Below are positions 14,101 to 29,100 of a stretch of DNA of 64,000 bases, piece after piece. The DNA comes from Haliotis asinina. Lineage: Eukaryota; Mollusca; Gastropoda; Lepetellida; Haliotidae. The position numbers and the translations under genes are program-made. Below the pieces are notes generated by a model that saw only the letters and a list, made by a program, of their open reading frames with translations, did not search any database and was not told the DNA's origin. Within the stretch, counting starts at the first letter, position 1; each line of letters begins with the position of its first letter. The stretch spans positions 39,021,001 through 39,085,000 of the forward strand of contig NC_090291.1 in NCBI RefSeq assembly GCF_037392515.1, written 5' to 3'.

Positions 14101-17100
14101 TCCTGCGTCTGTGTCACATTGGAATACAGGTGAGTGAGCAAGTTAAAATTTACTGTCACACTGACAGCATTTCAGATGTATAGCTGTGAGTACAGGTGAA
14201 GGATGGATGGACACAGAAAAAGTAAACAGTAATTTTGAAAGTTAGCTATTTTCACATTAATAGTATAACAGAATTGGCACACAAGAGAACATTACACGGC
14301 ATATGTTGTATGAAAGTACTTGCCTACAGTCAGGCTATCCCAGATGTCTAAAGTGCTGCTGTTTACTACTGTATATAGAGTTATATCCCTTAGGTATGGC
14401 AGGAACATGTGACCATGGGTCATGGGTCATGGGTCATGATCATTATGATGCCTCTACTTATGGCCGTCATCCCGCGTCAAGTCAAACTTAAATGCTGGTG
14501 TTATGCCACTTTCACTATCATCATCGTGATTATTATTTTTTGTAAATATCTGTCCAGTGCTTATATTGTCAGCATAGATTGTCTCTACAGCATGGAATGG
14601 TTTTAGTTTTAAGGACGTGGAAGACATGAAACTATGTTCTGGCAATTTATGTGTCTTTGAAAAAACATGACCAGTATGAATCATGCTGATTTCTTATTTC
14701 ACAGTTGGAGAAATATTTTGGCAACAGTCGAGATATTGAATGGGCAATGGCTGAGAACAAGATCTTCCTTCTTCAGGTAAATTGAATTATTCTCTTGTTA
14801 TTTTTAGACAGTACAAGCCATTGCATCTGTTATGACCAGTATTTGCTGAATTTACACATGTTGTCTGTAAGGGAACTGGATTTGTTTGAGGTCAGGGCAC
14901 TTTTCTAGGTTCAGGTCGACAGTAATGACAGATACTAATATTAAAGATGAGGAGAGGGTTGCAGGGCCTGTATCTGGTCATTGTCTGCATCTTTAACTGA
15001 TGTTAATGGACACCAAAATCACTTTGGAGTGAGTTGAAATTTAAAGTCACTTTGCAAATAATTCAGCCCTATAGTGACAAAATTTCTTTAAGCTTACTGC
15101 CCCTTGATGTAGACGTTCTGTTATATACATGTACCTACCTAACAAATCAGACTCAAGTGATGCCTCATGAACAAACAAATAAACACTGTGATTTAGGCAA
15201 GGTGAGTGTAAATTCTCAGTTTTAGACAGTTCTTGAATCCAAATCCATGAAGTGGAAATTGTTCATATGTGCAAATGCTCAGCTGATTTGATCATTTGTT
15301 CCAGTCTCGGCCAATCACAACAGCCGACCAGGAGACAGACGAGGAGCTTCTACATGAGTTTGACAGCCCTCTGGCTGCCGACTACGAGCTGCTCACCACT
15401 GGGAACATAGGGTGAGGCTCACTCACACAGAAAGATAGAGTTGAAATTCCCACTGGAACTAGCTTACCAACAATATATTTTACAGGGTATTCAGGACATC
15501 GAACCGCATTCTCAGTGATCATCAGATTTTCCCAATCTTAACTAGAACTAATGACATAACAAACCCAGTCAGTACAGCAATTACAGGGATGGAAATGACT
15601 TTACAATTGTGAGTGTACTCCAGTGTAAAATCACTTGCCCTGATAATTTTTCCACAATACCATATGATTTTCTTGTTCTTTTTTTTTTTTTTCAAATAAA
15701 CCAGTACAGCAAGACATACAAAATTGCTTGCATGACAGGAAAAAACACTGGACTGGAATGTTGGGCAGTGGGTATATTTACCCCTGAATGAAATGAAAGC
15801 AAAATCATTTGTTTCACACACTGATGATCTGCAGGTGCAGATGAGATGATTTAACGGTTTGTCTATTATCTTAACTATTTGCTTATTATCTGAGTAAGCC
15901 AAGATATGAATGGAGAGACTTCTGACTGCCATGTCTGAGCAGGGTCTGATACTTTAGCATTTGGCTGACACTTCAAAGTGGGCATTAGTCCACACTTGGG
16001 TAAACATTTTCGGTCCCTACATCCCAACACTGCTGTAGTCTTCAAAGGATTATTCAACAATATTTCATGTCTCAATATTTGCTTCTGCCCTGAGATGTCT
16101 ATGACAGTACTATTGAAGGAATGTTTATGGCATTTAGTGAAGTGTCTCAAACAATCGAATTATGTGCTGAAACTGGCTTTGTTTCCTGCCTCCAGAGAGA
16201 TGATGCCCAACGCTGTCACCCCGCTAACCTGGAGCCTCTTCTTCCAGGCCATCGACTACAGCTTACAGGTATGCCCATTTGCAAGGCTGAATGTTTGGAG
16301 GGTGGCCACACAGTGGCTGATGTTGCCATGATGAATCTTGTCTCAGATGGTGTCTCATCCTGCATCAGTGGTACGGATCATTGTTCATGCTGTCACCCAC
16401 TGGTTTGGCTGATCTGTGATTGTGTACAGGCTTCCTGTAGCATGAGACAGCCATCTGTTACTGTTGTGATAGTGGGGCTATGTCTGCCCCATTAAGATTC
16501 GGGTTAGAATTGGTCTTCAGCAACTCATGCTGAACATATCATTATATCCCAGTCTTGTCAAGTGATGCTCATGCTGTTGATCTCTAGATTGTCTGGTCCA
16601 GGTCAGTTATTTGCAGACCATATAGCTGGAATGTTACTGAGTGCAGTATTAAACAAACAACAAACTAGATGTGGATTGCAAGGCCACAATTAGTGCTGTG
16701 TAAGGATATTTCATCGGATGATAACTGTTCAGCATCATGCTTGACTGCTTAAACTGATATTATGTTGAAACTGACATCTGGCAAAGAAACTATAAAGGGA
16801 ATGTTAACAGTCTAAGTAAACTTGGTCTCAGTAATATTCGTTACATTTCTCTACTGAGTTTAACAAGCCCTAGTAAAAGTTCGGGTCAGGTAACCTTTGA
16901 GCGACCTATGACCATCCAATAAACATTAAACAGACAAACAGATTTAACCAGTCAGACGACAGCTGCTGTTTAGGGTTTGAAGCAACTGACAAAATTCCCC
17001 AGTCACTAACACTGATCCCTCAACAAATGCAAATCTGCTTAAAACACAGATATTTGACCTGCAGTGTATACGCTTAGGGCTATCTGATAACATGCTTACC

Positions 17101-20100
17101 AATAACCAATATTTCTGCAAGCTGACATGCTTGAATATTGACAAATAAACCCTATTTTCAGCGCCTGTTCACTCACTGTTGACAGTGTTGTAGCATGCTC
17201 CATGTGCATCACCTACAGGTGACAGTACGGAAAATAGCACTCAGAATTGTTCGGATACAAACCTTTTTGAAGTAAAAACGGGTGTGCAAATGTCCACTTT
17301 CGAACTTTGGTTGGTTGTGTCCTGACTGGTTAATCTCAAAGACTCAGTAGAGGAGTGTAACAAATAATACTGAGACTAAGTTTACACAGGGAATGTGAAG
17401 CTGTTGCTGGTGATTTAGCTTCACTCCATTTCCGTACACTACATCAATGTATGATCTTCACTGATATGTTTCACTATTGAAAGTATTTGATCTTCATTTG
17501 TGCCCTCAACTGATCTTCAGTTGTGTCCACTACTGTTTAGAATGTAAGATCTTCACTGATGTATTTCACTGTTGAAAGTATTTGATCTTCAGTTGTGTCC
17601 TCAACTGTTGAGAATGTAAGATCTTCACTGATGTAATCCCTTATTTACTTTTTGCTCATCTCCCATTGAGTTTGGTTAGATCTCCAGCACTCTTGTACCC
17701 CATCTTCAGAGTGTAAAATTTTCTGCTATTCATCTTCCAGGGTTTCATGAAAGGCTGTGGCGCACGGCAGAGGATCACCACTGTCAACAAGTCCCTATAT
17801 TCCTGCTGTAACCACCTGTTTATTTCCATGCATGTGAGTCATTAGACAGTTAATTATGGTGTGTGTCTGTTTGGGAAGGTTGGGCGCTCTTGTCCCTTGT
17901 CAACTCCTTTGTCTTGAGTATACAATGTCTACTTAGAAAGCATAAGGTCAGTGCCTCGAACCTTGCCCATATTGAAAGATGTGAAGAGATGGTTCTTGTC
18001 ACCTCAGACTGGTTGGTTCAGTATCAGCTGTGTGTGTTTAACTGTTCTTCGCCTCACCTCACCTCACCCTTCAGCTCACATCACCTCACCTCACCCTTCA
18101 GCTCACCTCACCCCACCTTACCTAACCTCACCCTTCAGCTCACCTTGCCTCACCACACCCTTCATCTCATCTCATCTCACCTCACCCCTAATCTCACCTC
18201 TCATCACCACTCATAACGGAAATCAGAGCCTGAAATGGGGATGAGGTGTTTTTATTTATGTGACCTGGCTGACTCATATTCATCAGCTAGCTGCTTATGC
18301 TATCAGTCATTGGTTTGTGTATTATAAACTCCTTGGCAGGAATCTGTTTTTGTTCAGGTCATGTTTCCAAGATTTCTGTTGTGTTTGCAGCATGTTGATG
18401 CTCTGATACTGGCAGCAGCAGGGACCAAGAAGGAGATTGCAGAATTATCTCTCCTTGGTATGACTCTCCCACAGCTGAGGATTGAGGAAGTAAAGGACTA
18501 TGTTGGCAGGAGCACATCAAGCTTTGGAAAAATTATGAACTTCTTCAATCTCCTTAAAGTATGTTATGTCTTTCTGTATAAACTGCACATTTTACATTTT
18601 GCAAATAAACCCTCATATGATGGTTAGTTTCATTCATAAGCCATTATATTTGTAAGTTTATATATTTCTATTTCTTTTTACCGTAAATTGTAATTCTCAG
18701 CAGTCGGGCCCTGTTACACAAAGCCTGTCATAAGAGCTGACTGGCCTGTTTCTCAAAGTATTCATTTTGATGGTCGCAAGTCAGTGTTATGTAACAGTTA
18801 CGATAGGCATAGTCATATTTTGCTACGATCGCTTTGTGAAGGACCCATTTGCCAACAGTGTATAACAATGTATGACACAGCTCAATGCGTGTTAAAGTTA
18901 TCAAGAGTATACATTATCGATACTGTTCTGTCATGATCTAAACCTAATCATCCACTTTGATATATCTGAGATATTACCAGCTACGTGGTAAAAAGCACTT
19001 GCAGAAGCATCTCATTTATTGTGGCAGACATCATCGGATGGCAACAAGTACACAAAGATGTGGGAGAAACGTCTGAAGACGTACAGTGTGGGTGTAGGAT
19101 GTGACCAAGCTGAGACACTGTATGCTGACATCCACAGCAAGTTGAAAGTCTACTGGGAGGTCAGTTATAACACCTTCAGGACATTAGGTACCATTTCACA
19201 AAGCAACTGTACAGCTCCTAATTCTGATCATATATCTAAATATAGTCGTTGCATTTGTAGTGTTCCACTGTCCAGAATGGGTACAAGGGTTCAGCATCAC
19301 CGTTAATCTTGACTAACGAGAAACATATATGATTCCAAATAAGGGCCTAGCTACTCTCTGGACATTATCAGGGGTTCAGATTCAGCCAAAGAACTGCGTT
19401 TAGACTGTGGACACTTATACTAGGACAAAGCACATGTATGGAGGCAGCCAGTATTTATTGTCGGTAATTACAGAAACTGGGATTTAGTGGACTGGATTTA
19501 CATGAAAAGTGGGAATGCAGAATCAGACGGAAAGGGTAAAGAATTCATTAATAGGAAACACTGAGTGGAGAAATTAGCCTTTCTGACAATGATGATATAT
19601 TAACTGGCACACCCATACTCTCATAATTGCTCTCAGAACCTATCGTGTTTTTTCATTCTTGTTCCTATTTTAGTTCAGATTTCATAACCGTTTCCCATAA
19701 ATGGCCACTGTGCTTGTCGTAAGAGGTGACTAACGAGATTGTGTAGTCAGGCTCGCTGACTTGATTGACACATGTCAACCCCTGTTCCCAGTTGTGCAGA
19801 TCAATGCTCAAGTTGTTGATCACTGGATTGTCTGATCCAGACTAGATTATTTACAGACCACCGCGATATAACAAACCTAAACTCATTCACTCACTCACTC
19901 ACTCACTCACTCACTCACTCACTCACTCACTCATAAATGTACCATGAAAATGAAATGTTATTGTTCCAGGTATGGTTGTACACGCTGATCAACAGTTCCC
20001 GCTCCGGAAGTTGGGCCACGATCCTCATGTCTGTGCTCACTCAGGGGAAGGGAGGTATGTGTTTGTTATGGTGACTTAATTTTTAGAGACACAATAGTAA

Positions 20101-23100
20101 CTACAAGAAATCCCATTGGTAAATATGAACTTCGAGTAATCCCTTGGTATCCTGATCCCCAATATGAACTTCAAGTGATCCCTTGGTATCTGGATCCCCA
20201 GTATGAACTTCAAGAGATCCCTTGATATCTGGATAATAAAATTTGAACTGCAAGAGATCCCTTGGTATCCGGATCCCCAATATGAACTTCAAGTGATCCC
20301 ATTGGTATCTGGATCCCCAGTATGAACTTCAAGCGATCCCTAGAGACCCCAAAATGAATGTCAAGAGTCAAGAGTCCCCAACAGTATTTAGAGGCACCAA
20401 TAGTAACCTCTAGAGTTTCTAGCTGTAAATATAATATGGAATATATCTTTGGCTTCATAAAGCTAAGCCTGGTGGTTAAAGGGCTGGTGCTTAAACTGAA
20501 AATATGGCTTTCATCTAATATCAATACAGTGTGTGAAGCCAATTACCTGTTTCCCCATTTTGATATTTGCTAAAATATTGCTGAAAGTGCTACAACTGTG
20601 TCAGTTTGCTCTGTCATCTCCTTAATGTGTCTTGTATATACAGAGTGGCTGATGGAACACTATGGAGACATTGCCATGCTCCTGTCCCAGTGTACAGACG
20701 TGTACAGTGCCGATGTACCATCAGGCATGCAGGTAATGCTGTATTTAGGAAAGTGTGTTCTTATGGATGGATGTTGGCTTGTTAACAATCAGATATGTGC
20801 TGTGTGTCAGGACTACTTCAGTCTTCACCAAGTGAATAATGCAAATTATTAATGCTGTCTTTATCATTTGATGTAGCTTACCTGTAATGATATTTCTCAG
20901 TGATGTTAAGGGTTTAGGTAATGTCCTCCTGTGTGTGATATTTCTGATGCAGGTGATGTTTCTGATGCTAGTTATGTTTCTGATGCAGGTGGTGTTTCTG
21001 ATATAATATGTGTTTCTGATGTAAGTGGTGTTTCTGATGTAAGTGGTGTTTCTGATATATGTGGTGTTTCTGATATAATAGATATTTCTGATGTATGTGA
21101 TGTTTCTGGTGTATGTGATGTTTCTGATGTAAGTGATGTTTCTGATGCCAGTTATGTTTCTGATGCAGGTGGTGTTTCTGATATAATTGATATTTCTGAA
21201 TTATGTGATGTTTCTAATGTATGTAGTGTTTCTGATGTAAGTGATGTTTCTGATGTATGTGATGTTTCTAATGTATGTAGTGTTTCTGATGTAAGTGATG
21301 TTTCTGATGTATGTGGCGTTTCTGATATAAGTAATGTTTCGGATGTAAGTGATGTTTCTGATATAATAGATATTTCTGATGTAAGTGATGTTTTTATACA
21401 GAATCTGGCCAAGGAAATTGCATCGTCAGGTCTGCTTGAGGAGTTCCTGACTCTGTCAGATCAGGTGAGCTTCCTTGTTTCACTGCAGTGACAATATTCA
21501 GTGTTAAAGCAGCCATGTAAGATTCACATCTATTCAGAACGCTTGATCCTTATTATAATTCCTCAACAACCATCATGACCACTCACCCATTCAAGCCAAG
21601 CTCGGAATACGTCACCTATGTAGGCACAGAATAACTGATGGGTTTTGTTGATTTTGAAATGTACAAAAATACATGGAAATATGGTGGAAATATATATTGT
21701 TATTGTTTTGGTTTAAAACGAATTACTTGGTGTAGGAAATAGTATTTCATCTGATACTTGTAATCCTCTCTGTCAACCTGTTACTAGCATGTGCTTGAAT
21801 CATAATCTGTCACAGATTATGCTTCAAGCTGGTTCTTTCAGATGTACAATAACATATTAAAATGCTGGTTTAGACAGGGTGCCGGATTAGACAAGGTGCT
21901 GTATTAGACAGGGTGCCGGATTAGACAGGGTGCCAGATTAGACAGTGATGATCATTTTTCAACATGGCTGCCATTTACACTTGTCAGTCTGTCTATCTAT
22001 GTAATGCTTTTGATCTTTTGTAATTGTGCCCTAAATGCCTGTTTATTATCATGTCACTCACTTGAAAACAGTTACTGCAATGCACATTGCTACTTCCTGA
22101 TTATCTAGCATGCCAGGAAATTTAATTAGTGTATTAGATTATTGTTCCTAGATTGGACTGCTCATGTACATGCCGGTTTAGAGTGTTTGATTCACCCACA
22201 TCACTACCTCCTGATCATCTAGTGTGCTAAGGAGATTTAATTAGTGTTAAGTACATTTAAGATGGCTTGTTGAGACCAGAAAGTCATACTAGACCGGTGC
22301 CAAATTAGGCAATGTTTTAATGATCATATTGTCTTTGTAAAATGACATGACCATAATGTTATGCCAGTTTTGACAGTGGGCCAGATTAGACAGGTGCCAG
22401 TGTTCTCAGGTTTTACTGAATTAGTTGTGTCAGTAGTTGTGAAGGTATTGATGTGTTGGGCAGGACTGTGTGAAGATGGTGAAGTCGGGGAAACATCCAG
22501 TAATACAGAGGAAGTTTTCTGACTTCCTCGCCCGTCATGGACACAGATGTATACGAGAGGTGAGGTAGTCATAAACAGATCTTGCTCCGGCCTGTAAAAG
22601 ACAACAGAAATGTGATATCCAGTTACCCAAATGAGCTTAGAAACAAACCTAGATCCTTACACCTGGAATTTGAAGAAGGGGTACATGTTAAAAGGTGATG
22701 GTAAGGTAATGAGGTGATCTGGTCAACAGTGCAGTTAACATGTAGGATATGAAGTCACATACAGTTAGTGAGTTAAATTTAAGGTCACTTTTGGCAATAT
22801 TTCAGCCATATCGTGACTAAAACAACATATAGATTAACGATAATAAAAGATTATACAATCCTGTCAATGAGAAGTCACATAGAAGAGAATTTGAGTACCC
22901 TCTTCACTCCCATCTCAATCCAACGCTGCTTCCAAGATATCAGACATTTTTTTTCGAGAAAGTGGAAGTGTGAGTTTTCTGCATGTTCTGAAACTGTCCA
23001 GCATGAAGCATTTGTGGTGCTTGTTCAACATCTAGTTTATGTTGTCTGTTTAAATGTTTTCAGGCTGAGATGCGGGAGAAATCATGGCAGTCAGAGACTG

Positions 23101-26100
23101 AAAAACTCATCAAAGTTATTAAGGTCAGCAAGGGTAGACAACTCTGCAATTACAGATCTCAGATTTACAGCTAAAGTAATTTATGAATAATCTGAATACA
23201 AAACATCTTTGAGTTGTTAGAGCTATTCAGTTTGACTGAAATTGCAGTATTGATAACAATTATTTGAGAAAAATAATTGTTTAATCATTTCAAACAACCA
23301 TTGACTGACATGAAGTATCAAATCTTGACATAGATCTAGTAATGTCCTTCCTTTTCAGACGATTCTTCAAACCAAGTCATATGACTCCAAACCAAAACCA
23401 TCAGAATCTGTGTCCCAGATCATTTCCAAGCTCAAAACACCTCTCACATTCTTCCAAAAGTAAGTTGTATCTCCTTTGCCTCCAAATATTTAGTGAATAA
23501 ATGAAAATAATAGACAGAAAATTTAGTTCATATTTATAAAATCAAGAAAAGAATACACTTTTTTCACTGCTGAACAAAATGACGCATGACCCATATTGAA
23601 AAAAAACAGTATTATGGAATAACAGGTTGATTTATGATAAGAAAATCATATCTTATTCTAAGTAGTTGGTTATCTATGTTTTTACGAGTGTTTTCTAAGA
23701 AATTATCAGGAAGTGTCCAGACTGACCACTGAGTTTCTTGCAGACTGATATTGAGAGGTCTGTTGCCAAAGGCGAGATCCGCAGTCGGGGAGCGAGAATG
23801 GGGCAAGGTAACTGAGATGATGCAATAATGCATGGAGATGTACTGACACACTAACACACATGTACTGACACATGACACACAAACATGCTGACAATATGAA
23901 ACACACGTACTGACACTAACACAAATGTGCTGACACATGACACACAAATGTGCTGGCAATATGAAACACACGTACTGACACTTAACACAAATGTGCTGAC
24001 AATATGAAACACACATACTGACACTAACACAAATGTGCTGACACATGACACACAAATGTGCTGGCAATATGAAACACACATACTGACACTAACACAAATG
24101 TTCTGACAGTATGAAACACACATACTGACACTAACACACATGTGCTGACACATGACACACAAATGTGCTGACACGTGACAGACAGCTATATCCCAACACA
24201 TGATCACACGCCATGCTGCTATTTGGACATGCTAGTGACATTCACAAACAAATGCTTGTATACCTGTATATCAGCACAATTGTACCTAAATGCCACACAT
24301 TGACTGTATGAACTGTAAGTATAAATAACTGAAAAAATGGTTAGTGAAAAAAAATGTTTACACATACATCTCATTATTATAATGAAACTTTATCTTCCAT
24401 CTACAAGATTTCAGGTGACTTAGCTCCCCAAAACACAGATAAGGATGTAAGGATTCCTAACACAACCAATACATGATAAAGGTATTTAGTTCACATTGTA
24501 GCCTAGTGGTTAAACTATTTGCTCATGCCGAAGACCTGTTCGATTCCCCAGATGGGTACAATGTGTGAAGTCAATTTCTGTATTTTTCTATGATTTTGGT
24601 AAAAGTGGCTCAAAACTAAACTCACTCACTCACTCACTTTAATTCAATGTAGATCTGAGTTAGAATTAGTCTTCAGCAACTCATGCTTGTCGTAAGAGGC
24701 AACTAATGTGATCATGTGGTCAGACTCGTTGACTAGGTTGACACATGTCATCACACACCAGTTGCAGAGATAAGTCTTCATGCTGTTGATCACTGGAATG
24801 TCTGCTATAGACTTATGTACAGAATATTGCAGTATAGTCCAAAACTTGCTAAGTGTGGCATTAAACAACAGTTAAGCAATCAATCGATCTACCTAGGATT
24901 GTTGTTCACATGATCCATGACTGAGTTGTTTTCCAGAATCATTTAAAGGCAGTGGTTGATTAGGTGAAATAATAACATGCTTGTAATGTAATGTGCTGTC
25001 TTCTATGTATAGCATGATCAAAGCGTAAGACATAGAAATATGAACAAAACAGATGCTAGGAGAGAATAAAGGATTACAGATACATGGAACATATTTCAGT
25101 GAATTATTGTTTGATAGACTATTCTGAAGAGGCGAATCTTTAGTAAGGATTTAAAAGTAGAAAGTTCTGTGAGGTCACGTAGATACTGAGGTAGTAGGTT
25201 CCAGGGTGTAGAGATGGCATACGAAATGTAGAACTACTCACAAAGGGGATAACAAGGAAACATTTGTCTTGAGAATGGAGAGAGCTTCAGATTGATGTTA
25301 AAACAACTAACGTGCCCCAAAAATATTATACTGCTGATGGCTAACATCTTGGGTGAAGGCAAGTTTCAGTAAATGAGGACCAGCTTGATAAATCGGTCAG
25401 TGTTGTGGTATGTGATGTTGCAGTCTACCTCAGTGGTGATGTCTGAGAAGTTCAAGCAGGCATACTGGAGACTTGCATCCCTTATGGTCTCAGAGGTGAG
25501 TGATGGCTGCCCCAGATCATGGTCTCTTACACTGTTATTGAATGTTTCGGTCGATAAATCCTCAGAATTAGGTTTTGTATTCTGGATGTCCAGTAAGGAT
25601 ATATTCATCTCTCTGAGAAACATAGCTATGAAAGATAAAATAACTATTCGGGCATTTCTGGCACGGACAAACTCATAGCATGATTGTTTCTGTTTCATGG
25701 TAAATAGAAACTGTTGTTCAGATCTGAATGAAAATTAATTGAAATTTTTTAAAGTGATTAAATTCAATTCAATGTTGATGAAAAGTAAGTATTCATTAGT
25801 ATCAGATGAACAACTAGGTGCTTACCTTGAGTTTATTTCCCAAACAAATAACATAGCAGAAATTAAAGCAAAATTTATGTTCAAATAAGAAATACGAGTT
25901 GAGTCTTCTACGGTGTGTTCCATCCTCTGCTCAGGGTCGTATTCCGGATGAAGATCTCCTGTTCTTCCTCACCCACCAGGAGATCGGGACCCTCATCTCC
26001 ACACGATCAGCTCGCCTTATCATCAAGTATGTTGACGACACAATCCATAGGACTTAGTGATCAATGGTTTGGTTGTTGTAGGAAGTACTACAGATCTGTA

Positions 26101-29100
26101 CACTAGATACAAGGGGAAAACAACCATTGGGATAGCGATAGTCTGTTGCTGCATGTATTGTAACATACTGTTCGATAGTCTTATTCGAGTAACTATTGGA
26201 ATACTATTGCAATAGTCTTTTTCTTCTTGCTATTTCTCATATGAAAACTCACATATGTGTCGTCTCATAGCAAAACTCCCACATGTGTTGTCTCATAGCA
26301 AAACTCCCATATGTGTCGTACCATAGCAAAACTCCCATATGTGTCGTCTCATAGCAAACTCCATATGTGTCGTCCCATAGCAAAACTCCCATATGTGTCG
26401 TCTCATAGCTAAACTCCCATATGTGTCGTCTCATAGCTAAACTCCCATATGTGTCGTCTCATAGCAAACTCCATATGTGTCATCCCATAGCTAAACTCCC
26501 ATATGTGTCGTCTCATAGCAAACTCTATTTGTGTCGTCCCATAGCAAAACTCCCATATGTGTCTTTGAAGTCACTCACTCCATGATCTTACTGAGAGAAG
26601 ATAACCTTTTACAGTACAATGGGACAACATCATCACATGTTTGTTAGAGCTTGTGACTGGGTATTTACAACTGTTAAGTGAAACTGATATCTGTCACAAC
26701 AGTGGGGACAGTAGGGGTATAACAGTAGGTGTCACAAGACAAGATAAATAACTCAGTAGGTTTATAACAGTAGTGACAGTAGGGTATAACAGTAGGTATA
26801 TAACATTAGTGGCATAAGGGTATAACAGTAGGTTTATAACAGTAGGGTATAGCAGTAGGTTTATAACAGCAGGTGTCACAAGATGGGATGAATAACAGTA
26901 GGTGTGTGACAGTAGGGTATAGCAGTAGGTTTATAACAGCAGGTGTCACAAGATGGGATGAATAACAGTAGGTGTGTAACAGTAGTGACAGTAGGGTATA
27001 GCAGTAGGTTTATAACAGCAGGTGTCACAAGATGGGATGAATAACAGTAGGTGTGTAACAGTAGGGTATACCAGTAGGTTTATAACATTAGTGACAGTAG
27101 GGTATAACAGTGGTTTTATAACAGTAGTGACAGTAGGGTATACCAGTAGGTTTATAACAATAGTGGCAGTAGGGTATAACAAGAGGTTTATAACAGTAGG
27201 GTATAACAGTGGTTTTATAACCGTAGTGACAGTAGGGTATAACAATAGGTTTAGAACAGTAGTGACAGTAGGGTATAACAGCAGGTTTATAACCGTAGTG
27301 ACAGTAGGGTATAACAGTAGGTTTATAACAGTAGTGACCATGGATATAAAACAGTGGGTTTACAACAGTATGTGTATAACTGTACTGCGGTCACTGCAGG
27401 GCTGTCAAGAGGAGACGTGTACATTCCAAGCAGATGTCTCTTAGGTTCCCCAAACTCAACATCGGCCACCCTGAACCTGTGAGTTGTTAAAGCCTTCCAC
27501 CTTCTTTCAAAAATGGCTTTGGAGATAATACTCCAACAGATTCCAATGAGTCAAATGTGTGTATATATGTTAACGCCCTCCATAGGGATCACTTGCCAAG
27601 GGGATGTTAGCCAGTGTATACTATGTGATCAATAAACATAATACAGGACTTGATTTAGTGCTTTGTAACTTGGACTGGTAAACCAATATTGCGAAGTGCA
27701 AATTAGTTATGATTACACAATGTCATTTAGAAAGTGGTCAAATGAAACCTATGTCATATTTGGGATTTCAGTTTCTTAGTAAAGTATAAATTCTAGTACT
27801 TTTTCGGTTGAGTCCAGACCAGGAGTCGAACCCGTGCCCTCAGAGTCAGGCACCTTAACGCCAGCACACAAAGTCAGCCATCTAACCCACTCAGCCTCCG
27901 CAACTTCCACACCTTTACTTAGAAGGTGAACTCCCAAATATGACATATGTTGTAACCTAGTTATTAATCTAACTTGCACCATTTTTGAGTGGGTAAACCT
28001 CTGAATAAAAATGTATATGATTCAATAGCATATGTCTTCCATTACATATTGCAATAAACTGAGTGCAACTGGAATTTGGTCGGTGCACCTGTCTATGTGT
28101 TTTAAGAGCATGCTATGATTCAGTGTCTGGTACATGACTGTTGCCCTCTTGAACAGTAGTAATGTGGCACACTTTCAGCATAAATTGTTTGTTTCTGTAA
28201 CCAGATTGATGACAAGCAAGAAACCTCCGTGACCAATGCTGCAGATGTACTTGAAGGTGATTAAGAGTGTTACATACAATCTTGGGATGAAAACAATCTT
28301 AACATTTTCTGTTCCACCTTGGAATGTTCTTATATTATAATTTTGAATGTTCTTGCTTTCCGAGATTGCACGAATAATTGTGAGATATTTCCTCCCTATA
28401 TATGCCTTTATACCCTACTGCTCATCATTCAGATCACAGCTAGAACATACAGCCATTCTTATTGCAATTGTGAACATGTGTTAAACTAATTTACCATGCA
28501 TGAAGGACCATCTGTCCATACACTTCTTGTCCACTGTATACAGACGGTGTAGCATCTCTTGTCTGTTAGTGTCCACAGTGCCAGTCAATGAGTTACAGGC
28601 TCACACACTGAAAGAGCTTACACACTTAAATAAAAACGGTTAGTTCTAATTCAGCCTGTGCTGGCTGGCAGTGAAACAGTCAGACTTTCAGTGTGTGTCA
28701 TCTGTTACCAGCTCCCTTTCAATCTGTTGTCAGTGGTTGAATTTTTGTCCTGTAAATGGCTGTTGTTTAGGGGTGATGAGGTTCATGGGGATCAAAAAGT
28801 TGGATACTCCAGGGAACTGTGAGCACTATACCAGTGTTGAGATTCCTCGGAGAGGGAAATTTGTTGAGGGTAATGAGGTTGGTTATCTATGAGCATTTGT
28901 GTTGATTGGTAACCATGGTAACACTCACCTCTGCATCTAGGTATGCCAGTCAGCCAAGGTGAGGTGCAGGGTCCTGCCAGAATCATCACCAGACTTGAAG
29001 ATGCTGGCAATATACAGGTGAGAACATACCTGTGTGCAGACGAGGACATGAACATGTTGTATACAGGTGATTTACCTTTGACCTGTGTACAGGTGAGAAT

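Noticed and set aside
17863-18244. Proline/serine/threonine-rich open frame
   Set aside because: Low-complexity CTCACC tract within intron 22.
23612-24207. Cysteine-rich minus-strand open frames
   Set aside because: Repeat artefact of the ACACAAATGTGCTGACAC minisatellite, overlapping true exon 31 on the other strand.
26236-26565. CRISPR-like regular repeats
   Set aside because: Units are contiguous and diverged with no unique spacers, in an intron of an animal gene.
26946-27444. Open frames on both strands (NLLLYPTV repeats, VTVGYNSRFI repeats)
   Set aside because: Both strands of one minisatellite; no codon bias and no domain.
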